Below are positions 4,693 to 9,797 of a DNA stretch of 9,797 bases, piece after piece. The notes beneath the pieces were generated by a model. That model was not told the origin of the DNA, searched no databases, and worked only from the letters and a program-made list of their open reading frames with translations. Each line of letters begins with the position of its first letter. Position 1 is the stretch's first letter. The translations under genes were made by a program, and so were the position numbers. This DNA comes from JAGTVB01 sp964624765. Its GTDB lineage: Bacteria; Pseudomonadota; Gammaproteobacteria; HK1. Location: NCBI GenBank assembly GCA_964624765.1, contig CAZUZO010000132.1, positions 1 through 9,797 on the forward strand, in the 5' to 3' direction.

Positions 4693-4967
4693 TTCCATTT
4701 GAAAAATGTCCGGTGTGCGGTGGCGAACTCGAAACCAAGTCGGTAGAAAAGTTATTGCGCGGCGGGTGTAACACTGTGTCATTGAGGGTAACAGCGGAGG
4801 TCTGCCAGCACTGTGGAGAAAGGCTTTATGCAGAGGATGTTGTCAGGTCTTTTGAAGAGATCCGCGCCAAGCTGCAGAAGCAAGAGTTTGCCCATCTTAA
4901 GCCGCTCGGCCAGTCGTTTACTGTTGACAAGGATTGGCCGAACAAGGCCATCCAGCCGACCGCTTAA
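4689..4967 (+). CDS. YgiT-type zinc-finger protein, putative antitoxin
   Basis: The 92-residue product carries two CxxC pairs, C7/C10 (KCPVCGG) and C39/C42 (VCQHCGE), that form the zinc site of YgiT/MqsA N-terminal domains. The family-typical KLLRGG lies between them, and RSFEEIRAKL and LKPLGQSF follow. It lacks the C-terminal DNA-binding helix-turn-helix of full MqsA. The ATG 4689 overlaps the toxin stop and has a good GAGGGTGA ribosome-binding site at 4678-4685, so I chose it over the TTG at 4668. The last residues (PNKAIQPTA) and the stop codon lie inside the attC-like hairpin, as is common for genes in integron cassettes. Its usual role is to bind and neutralise the DUF4258 partner. Here it appears intact while the partner lacks its start. 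Confidence 0.85.
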   Translation: MIPFEKCPVCGGELETKSVEKLLRGGCNTVSLRVTAEVCQHCGERLYAEDVVRSFEEIRAKLQKQEFAHLKPLGQSFTVDKDWPNKAIQPTA

Positions 4968-5016
4968 CCCGCCGCGTCGCTCTGGGTTAAGCAGCGCCTG
5001 ATGGCTGGCGTTATGC
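4937..5016 (+). other. Integron attC-like recombination site
   Basis: Eighty bases at the 3' end of the YgiT gene form an imperfect hairpin. The central arms GCTTAACCC (4962-4970) and GGGTTAAGC (4984-4992) are perfect. The outer arms pair imperfectly with unpaired extra bases: AACAAGGCC...CCAGCCGAC against GCGCCTGATGGCTGGCGTT. The ends are GCCGAAC (4937-4943) and GTTATGC (5010-5016), each one base off the attC core consensus RYYYAAC / GTTRRRY. The size (57-141 bp range), position at the end of a short cassette-like operon, overlap with the stop codon and NKAIQPTA tail all fit attC. No integrase is in the window. Confidence 0.65.
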
Positions 5017-5048
5017 GAAAAAAAAGAACAACATCATGTTATTTACTT

Positions 5049-5065
5049 GGAGGTAAAGGCGTATG
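5049..5065 (+). promoter_or_regulatory. Orphan ribosome-binding site and ATG cut off by a REP
   Basis: GGAGGT (5049-5054) lies eight bases before ATG (5063-5065), an excellent translation start. It is 33 bases downstream of the attC-like core, as expected for the first gene of the next cassette. One to three bases after the ATG the shared REP leader (AGCCCGCGTAGG) begins. The gene that followed is gone or displaced. Confidence 0.55.
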
Positions 5066-5072
5066 AGCCCGC

Positions 5073-5101
5073 GTAGGATGCGGTGAGGAACGAACCGCAT
5101 C
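5073..5101 (+). repeat. REP hairpin, 5' of RAYT stub
   Basis: GTAG (5073-5076), GATGCGGT, loop GAGGAACGA, ACCGCATC (5094-5101). It is identical to the REP at 3438. Confidence 0.88.
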
Positions 5102-5143
5102 GATCGAGACACGACCCACCCCAGGTGATTGAGCCAAAGTCGG

Positions 5144-5170
5144 ATGACCGAATATCGGCGTGTAAGGTGA
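5144..5170 (+). pseudogene. RAYT 5' stub (copy 3)
   Basis: After the REP and the usual leader, ATG 5144 starts MTEYRR as in the intact RAYT. The match ends at about 5162 and the frame stops at 5168-5170. Only six family residues remain. The sequence then passes directly into a Y1-B leader, as in the chimera at 3761-3800. Confidence 0.8.
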
Positions 5171-5171
5171 A

Positions 5172-5274
5172 GGGGTCTGGAAATAGTACTTGTCTATCGG
5201 TTACCGTCGAGGCATGGCGAGGCAGTTGCGAATCGGGTTTTCGGGTGCCGTGTACCCTGTCACGAGTCGTGGCA
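5172..5274 (+). pseudogene. Y1-B transposase 5' fragment (second copy)
   Basis: From GGGGTCTGG at 5172 the DNA matches the leader and first codons of the remnant at 3800-3908. The leader match is interrupted by a 6-base difference after GGGGTCT. ATG 5214 reads MARQLRIGFSGAVYPVTSRG and homology ends at 5274. The open frame continues through unrelated codons to a stop at 5352-5354, overlapping the start of the next gene. It encodes no usable domain. It lies just upstream of the dehydrogenase gene and may have replaced its native leader. Confidence 0.78.
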
Positions 5275-5338
5275 AGCTGTTGCGCCAGGAAAAAATTGAC
5301 TACGATACCCCATCGGCGCCCATTGGTAAGTCTGATCT

Positions 5339-6118
5339 GTGGACAAGCCCCTGAACGAGCTTCGCGTTGTGGTTACCGGTGCAGCCCTCGGCCTGGGCCG
5401 GACCGTGGTGGAACGATTCCTTGCCGCCGGTGCTCGTGTGCATATCGGTGACATCGATGCCTTCGCCCTGGCAGCGGCGAGGGCGGCCCTACCGGAACTG
5501 GGCACTACTGTGTGCGATGTAGCCGACCCGGAGCAGGTGGATCAACTGTTCGATGAGGCCAGTGCAGGCCTTGGCGGCCTGGACGTACTCATCAACAACG
5601 CGGGCATCGCCGGGCCCACGGCTCCGGTGGAGGCCGTCGAGGTGAGCGATTGGGTGAGGACGCTGGCGGTCGACCTGACCGGGTCGTTTCTGTGCGCGCG
5701 TCGAGCCGTGCCCCTGTTGAAGCAAGCCGGAGGCGGGGCGATCGTCAACGTATCCTCCGCCGGAGGCCGCTTCGGGTATCCACTACGTAGCCCCTATGCG
5801 GCGGCCAAGTGGGGCCTCATCGGCTTTACCCAGACCCTGGCTATGGAACTCGGTCCCTTTGGCATCCGGGTCAACGCCGTCTGCCCAGGCTTTGTGGCCA
5901 GCGAGCGGCTCGACCGCGTCATTGCGGCTAAGGCTGCAGCCCAGGGGGTTGCGCCCGAGGTCATCCGCGAGGGCTTTTTGCGCTTGAGTTCGATGCACAC
6001 ATTCCTGCCTGCAGCGGCCATTGCGGATGCGGTCCTGTTTCTTTGCTCGCCCGCCGGGGCTTTCGTTTCGGGTCAGAGCCTCGGGATCGATGGGAATCTG
6101 GAGACCTTACGGGTCTGA
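5339..6118 (+). CDS. Short-chain dehydrogenase/reductase (classical SDR)
   Basis: The 259-residue product is a classical NAD(P)-dependent SDR. It has the cofactor glycine motif TGAALGLG at 13-20, D38/D40 after the second strand (suggesting NAD preference), CDVADP at 59-64, NNAG at 86-89, catalytic S140, and Y153-x3-K157 (YAAAK). CPGFV at 182-186 and the C-terminal SGQSLGIDGN are also typical. The tetrad asparagine found in many members (VNLTG) is aspartate here (VDLTG, D112), a known variation. It oxidises or reduces an alcohol/ketone, but the substrate is not readable. I used GTG 5339 because it gives the family N-terminus; its ribosome-binding site is weak (GGTAAG at 5325). The gene's upstream DNA is transposase debris, so its native promoter may be missing. 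It converges with the ligase operon and overlaps its end by 12 bp. Confidence 0.88.
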   Translation: MDKPLNELRVVVTGAALGLGRTVVERFLAAGARVHIGDIDAFALAAARAALPELGTTVCDVADPEQVDQLFDEASAGLGGLDVLINNAGIAGPTAPVEAVEVSDWVRTLAVDLTGSFLCARRAVPLLKQAGGGAIVNVSSAGGRFGYPLRSPYAAAKWGLIGFTQTLAMELGPFGIRVNAVCPGFVASERLDRVIAAKAAAQGVAPEVIREGFLRLSSMHTFLPAAAIADAVLFLCSPAGAFVSGQSLGIDGNLETLRV

Positions 6119-8080
6119 TGCCGACCGGTACGCTGCGACCTGGGCGCGCAGCTCATCCACCGCTCCGGGATTGACCAGCGAGGCCAGATCGCCCGGATCT
6201 CGGCCTTCGTAGACGGCTCGCACCACGCGGCGCATGACCTTCATGCTGCGGGTCTTAGGCAACTCGGTGACAAAGAGAATGACGGCCGGCCGGAATGCGG
6301 GACCCAGTGCTTTGACCACCGTTGCCCGCAAGACCTCCACCAGGGCGGTATCCGGGGTGACCTCCGGCTTGGGGACGCAAACACAGAGCACCGCTTCCCC
6401 CTTGAGGGGGTCGTCCATCCCGGTAGCGGCGGCCTCTTGCACCTGGCCGGTGTCGAGCAGCAGCGCCTCCACCTCAGCGGGACCGCAGCGCTTGCCGGCT
6501 ACCATGAGGGTGTCGTCAGAGCGCCCATGTAGGTACCAAGTGCCGTCCGCATCTCGGGAAGCCCAGTCTCCGTGTACCCAGAGCCCCGGGATCTTGCGCC
6601 AGTAGGTGTCCAGATAGCGCTCCGGATCGCCCCACAGCCCGCGGCTGAGTCCAATGGAAGGCACTCGTAGGACCAATTCGCCCATCTGCCCGGGCGGTAC
6701 ACTGCGCCCCTCGGCATCCACGATGTCCGCCCCCATGCCGGGCACCCCCGTCGTAAAGGCGCAGGGCTTGTGGGGTTGAACGACCGTGGAGGTGACGATT
6801 CCCCAACCGATCTCGGTGCCCCCGCTAACGTTAAGATTAGGCACCCGATGCTGGCAGACATGCGTGAAAAACCACCACCAGGCCTCGGGGTCCCACAGTT
6901 CCCCAGAGGAGATAGCGATGCGTAGCGACGAGAGATCATACTTTTGCACCTCTTCGGCACCATAGCGCATCATCATGCGGGCAATGGTGGGGGAGAGGCC
7001 AAGGTAGGTGACGCCGTGGTCCTGGATGAGGCGCCACAGGCGGCCCGGTTCCGGATAGTCCGGTGTCCCCTCGGCGAGGACCAGCGTCCCCCCGAAGAAG
7101 GTGCTGACCACCAACTGCATGGGACCTACCAACCAGCCGAGGTCGGACATCCAGAGTAGCCGGTCCTTGGCCTGAAAATCCATGCAGAGCCCTACATCGG
7201 CCACCAGCTTGGTGAGAAACCCGCAGTGGGTGTGGACGGTGCCCTTGGCTTGGCCAGTGGTGCCCGAGGTGTAGATGACCATAAACGGAGCGTCGGCCGG
7301 CATCGCCTGCGTGGTCGCTGTCTCAGGTTGACGCGCCGTGAGTTCTCGCCAGTCGTGGTCGCGCCCAGGATGCCACTCGGTATCGATATTTTGCTGCCGC
7401 AGGACCACGACATGACGAAGGGGAGGGATCTGCGTGGCCGCCTCGTCCAACACGGACTTGAGGTCCACGACCTTGCCCCGGCGACGGCTACCGTCCATCG
7501 TCACAACCGCGACACTGCCGGCATCGCGTAAGCGGCTAACGAGCGCCTCGGCACCGAAGCCCGAGAACAGGGGCACGACGATGCCGCCGATCTGGGCGAT
7601 GGCGAAGAAGGCGGCCACAGTTTCCGGGGACATGGGCATATAGATGCCGATGGCGTCACCTTTGCCGAGACCCAGAGCCCGCAGGCCTGCGGCGAGGCGC
7701 GCTGTCTCGGCCTGCAGATGCCGGTAGCTCCAGGTGCGAACCGTGCTGTCTTCACCCTCCCAGATCACCGCCGGTTTGTCGCGGATCGTGGGGTCCGAAT
7801 GCGAATCGAGGCAATTCTGCACCAGGTTGGTGGTGCCCCCGACGCACCAACGGGTCCAAGGGGTACCCGCAGAGGTGTCCATGATGGCTCGATACGGGGT
7901 CGTGAAACGGATGCCGAAGTGGCGAATGACGGTATCCCAATACCAGGCAGGGTCCATATTGGAACGCCCGACGAGGGTCTCGATATCTGGGATCCCCTGC
8001 GCGCGTAGGAAGGCGCGCAGGGTACTGTGCTCGACGTAGTCCGGTGACGGCCGCCAAGCGATCGCGCTCGCTTCCCTCAT
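6107..8080 (-). CDS. Acetyl-CoA-synthetase-like acyl-CoA synthetase (AMP-forming)
   Basis: The 657-residue product belongs to the ANL adenylating enzymes, which form acyl-AMP and then acyl-CoA. Residues 46-92 match the ACAS_N region (WYWDTVIRHFGIRF ... RWCVGGTTNLVQNCLD). The P-loop is YTSGTTGQAKG at 270-280. GGTE is at 420-423, HGDW at 503-506 and the hinge GRSDDTLMVAGKRCG at 519-533. The acyl-adenylation lysine is K614 in TRSMKVMRR. Length is that of acetyl-CoA synthetases (about 650). True acetate enzymes have WWQTE at the GGTE position, and the tryptophan there closes the acyl pocket. Here it is SGGTE, so a larger or branched acid is likelier than acetate. The ATG overlaps the stop of the upstream ligase (ATGA, 8077-8080), so the two are co-translated. 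The exact substrate is unknown. Confidence 0.88.
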   Translation of the reverse strand: MREASAIAWRPSPDYVEHSTLRAFLRAQGIPDIETLVGRSNMDPAWYWDTVIRHFGIRFTTPYRAIMDTSAGTPWTRWCVGGTTNLVQNCLDSHSDPTIRDKPAVIWEGEDSTVRTWSYRHLQAETARLAAGLRALGLGKGDAIGIYMPMSPETVAAFFAIAQIGGIVVPLFSGFGAEALVSRLRDAGSVAVVTMDGSRRRGKVVDLKSVLDEAATQIPPLRHVVVLRQQNIDTEWHPGRDHDWRELTARQPETATTQAMPADAPFMVIYTSGTTGQAKGTVHTHCGFLTKLVADVGLCMDFQAKDRLLWMSDLGWLVGPMQLVVSTFFGGTLVLAEGTPDYPEPGRLWRLIQDHGVTYLGLSPTIARMMMRYGAEEVQKYDLSSLRIAISSGELWDPEAWWWFFTHVCQHRVPNLNVSGGTEIGWGIVTSTVVQPHKPCAFTTGVPGMGADIVDAEGRSVPPGQMGELVLRVPSIGLSRGLWGDPERYLDTYWRKIPGLWVHGDWASRDADGTWYLHGRSDDTLMVAGKRCGPAEVEALLLDTGQVQEAAATGMDDPLKGEAVLCVCVPKPEVTPDTALVEVLRATVVKALGPAFRPAVILFVTELPKTRSMKVMRRVVRAVYEGRDPGDLASLVNPGAVDELRAQVAAYRSASDP

Positions 8081-9714
8081 GGCGTGATCTCAGCGGTCAA
8101 CAGATGGTCTTGATACGCCTCACGCAGTTTCAGCTTGAAGAGCTTGCCGGTGGCGGTGTGGGGCAATTCGTCGACGAACACTACGTCGTCCGGGATCCAC
8201 CACTTCGCCACTTGGCCTTCGAAATAGTGAAGCATGTCATCACGGGTGAGCGTGCTCTGATCGCGACGGATCACGATGAGCAATGGGCGTTCAACCCATT
8301 TCGGGTGGGCAACGCCAATGGCTGCTGCTTCGAGGACTTCCGGATGGCCGACGGCGATGTTTTCGAGCGCGATCGAACTGATCCATTCGCCCCCCGATTT
8401 GATGACATCTTTACTCCGATCGGTGACTTGCATATAGCCCTGGGGGTCGATGGTGGCCACATCACCGGTGGAAAACCAGCCATCCTCAGCATGGGGATCC
8501 GAACGCGCCTCATTGAAGTAACCGCTGCAGATCCATGGCCCTTGCACCTTCAGATCGCCAAACGACATCCCGTCCTGGGGCAGCGGTTGGCCCTGGTCGT
8601 CGACAATCTTCATGCGAACGCCGAACAACGGTCGGCCTTGCTTGGTCTCGCGTTGGTAACGCTGCTCGGGCGTCTCCTCGGACATGCCGTGCTTGGGTGC
8701 GTTGATGGTCCCGATCGGAGACGTCTCGGTCATGCCCCAGGCATGCAGCACTTGGATATGGAAGCGCTCCGCAAAGGCCTCGATCATGGAGCGGGGCGGG
8801 GCCGAGCCACCAATGGCCACTCTTTCGAGCGTGCTGCCAGTCAGACCGTTGGCGTCGAGATAATCCAGCAACCCGAGCCACACCGTCGGCACCGCCGCTG
8901 AAAACGTCACTTGTTCATGCTCGATCAACTGATGAAGCCCGGCACCATCCATGACCGGCCCGGGTAGCACTAGCTTGCAGCCTACCATGGGTGCGGCATA
9001 AGCAATACCCCAGGCGTTGGCGTGGTACATCGGCACTACCGGCATGACCGTGTCGCGTGCCGCGAGGCCGAAGGCGTCGGGCATCGCGACGGCGTAGGTG
9101 TGGAGCAGCGTCGATCGGTGGCTGTAGAGGACACCCTTCGGATCTCCCGTGGTCCCGGAGGTGTAGCAGAGCGAAGAGCCGGTGTTCTCATCGAACTGCG
9201 GCCAATCGAGCACATCGGAGTGGCTGTGGACCAGATCTTCATAACAAACTACGTTGGCCAGCCGAGTTCGCGGCATGTGAGCGTGGTCCGTGAGGATGAC
9301 GATGGTCTTGATAGTTGCCAGCTGCTCCGCCAGTTGTTCCACCAAGGAGACGAACGATAAGTCTACGAACAGGCAGGAATCTTCAGCGTGATTGATGATG
9401 TAGGCGATTTGGGGACCAAAGAGCCTCGGGTTGACGGTATGACAGATGGCACCGATCCCAGAGACGGCGAAATAGATTTCGAAATGGCGGTGGGTGTTCC
9501 AAGCGAGTGTCGCGCAGCGATCCCCGGACTGGATACCCAACGCGTCCAGCGCATGGGCGAGTTGCCGTGCTCGTTGGTGCGCCTCGCGATAGGTATAGCG
9601 ATGCAGCGGGCCCTCCACGGTGCGTGTGATGATCGGGGTATCGCCGTGATACTCGTCGGCATGCTGAATCAACGACGAGATCAACAGCGGCCTATCCATC
9701 ATTAGACCGCGCAC
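8077..9714 (-). CDS. AlkK/DmdB-like medium-chain acyl-CoA ligase
   Basis: The 545-residue product is an AMP-forming fatty acyl-CoA ligase. It carries P-loop YTSGTTGDPKG at 184-194, HAWGMTE at 324-330, STGD at 415-418, hinge DRSKDVIKSGGEWIS at 432-446 and catalytic K524 in ATGK. Blocks such as DRCATLAWNTHRH, CHTVNPRLF and SSLCYTSGTTG closely resemble AlkK of alkane degraders. The related DmdB activates methylthiopropionate, so medium-chain or short substituted acids are both possible. I chose GTG 9714 because AGGAGG (plus strand 9720-9725) sits five bases upstream and the resulting MRGLMMDRPL start has AlkK-like spacing to the double Met. A GTG at 9762 would add 16 residues with no ribosome-binding site. 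It is the first gene of a two-gene operon in this window. Further genes may precede it beyond 9797. Confidence 0.9.
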   Translation of the reverse strand: MRGLMMDRPLLISSLIQHADEYHGDTPIITRTVEGPLHRYTYREAHQRARQLAHALDALGIQSGDRCATLAWNTHRHFEIYFAVSGIGAICHTVNPRLFGPQIAYIINHAEDSCLFVDLSFVSLVEQLAEQLATIKTIVILTDHAHMPRTRLANVVCYEDLVHSHSDVLDWPQFDENTGSSLCYTSGTTGDPKGVLYSHRSTLLHTYAVAMPDAFGLAARDTVMPVVPMYHANAWGIAYAAPMVGCKLVLPGPVMDGAGLHQLIEHEQVTFSAAVPTVWLGLLDYLDANGLTGSTLERVAIGGSAPPRSMIEAFAERFHIQVLHAWGMTETSPIGTINAPKHGMSEETPEQRYQRETKQGRPLFGVRMKIVDDQGQPLPQDGMSFGDLKVQGPWICSGYFNEARSDPHAEDGWFSTGDVATIDPQGYMQVTDRSKDVIKSGGEWISSIALENIAVGHPEVLEAAAIGVAHPKWVERPLLIVIRRDQSTLTRDDMLHYFEGQVAKWWIPDDVVFVDELPHTATGKLFKLKLREAYQDHLLTAEITP

Positions 9715-9797
9715 TTGAGCCTCCTGTTCTGAGAGCTTGTGGAAAAACCTGCTACACGACACGATAGCGGCGTTGGGCGGTGCTCGCTCCTCGCCTA
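9715..9797 (-). other. Leader of the ligase operon, window edge
   Basis: The 83 bases contain the AGGAGG ribosome-binding site (9720-9725 on the plus strand as CCTCCT). I see no clear promoter hexamers or hairpin. An upstream gene of the same operon could lie just outside the window. Confidence 0.5.

Noticed and set aside
1610..5101. CRISPR array suggested by repeated roughly 29-bp units
   Set aside because: Spacing is irregular (hundreds of bp to over 1 kb), orientations differ, and units are GTAG-REP hairpins tied to RAYT fragments.
8044..8901. 285-codon plus-strand open frame
   Set aside because: It is antisense to the AlkK-like ligase, whose motifs are complete on the minus strand. A long shadow is normal in GC-rich DNA.

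Overview
The window looks like a piece of a GC-rich proteobacterial chromosome, probably gammaproteobacterial. That placement is an inference from three things: REP-associated tyrosine transposases (RAYTs) with their REP hairpins, an integron-type attC-like site, and an AlkK-like acyl-CoA ligase. No rRNA or universal marker gene is present, so it stays tentative. The window has two very different halves.

Left half (1-5338) is an accessory region full of broken mobile DNA. It starts with the last codons of one HUH (Y1) transposase and a wrecked IS4-type transposase. A gene for a small secreted protein of unknown function follows (657-1268). Next comes a complete RAYT unit (REP - RAYT - inverted REP, about 1604-2248). 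A PIN-toxin/Phd-antitoxin pair lies on the minus strand (2299-2969). From 3060 to 4335 there are fragments of three different Y1 transposase lineages. They include a truncated RAYT identical over about 255 bp to the intact one, and a 164-bp REP-bounded, internally deleted RAYT that resembles a non-autonomous element. A second toxin-antitoxin pair follows (4378-4967: DUF4258-type protein plus YgiT-type zinc-finger protein). It ends in an attC-like hairpin (4937-5016), so it looks like an integron gene cassette. The toxin has ATA where the initiator ATG is expected. A following ribosome-binding site and ATG (5049-5065) is cut off at once by another REP and two more transposase stubs.

Right half (5339-9797) is ordinary, dense, GC-rich metabolic DNA. 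It holds a plus-strand short-chain dehydrogenase/reductase and, convergent to it with a 12-bp 3' overlap, a minus-strand two-gene operon. The operon encodes an AlkK/DmdB-like acyl-CoA ligase (8077-9714) and an acetyl-CoA-synthetase-like ligase (6107-8080), joined by an ATGA overlap. Together these suggest activation and oxidation or reduction of a carboxylic acid, but the substrate cannot be read from the sequence.

The most interesting material is the left half: REP/RAYT copies at different stages of decay, repeated RAYT/Y1 chimeras, a REP whose loop is flipped relative to its GTAG foot, and REP units lying on both sides of an integron-like toxin-antitoxin cassette.
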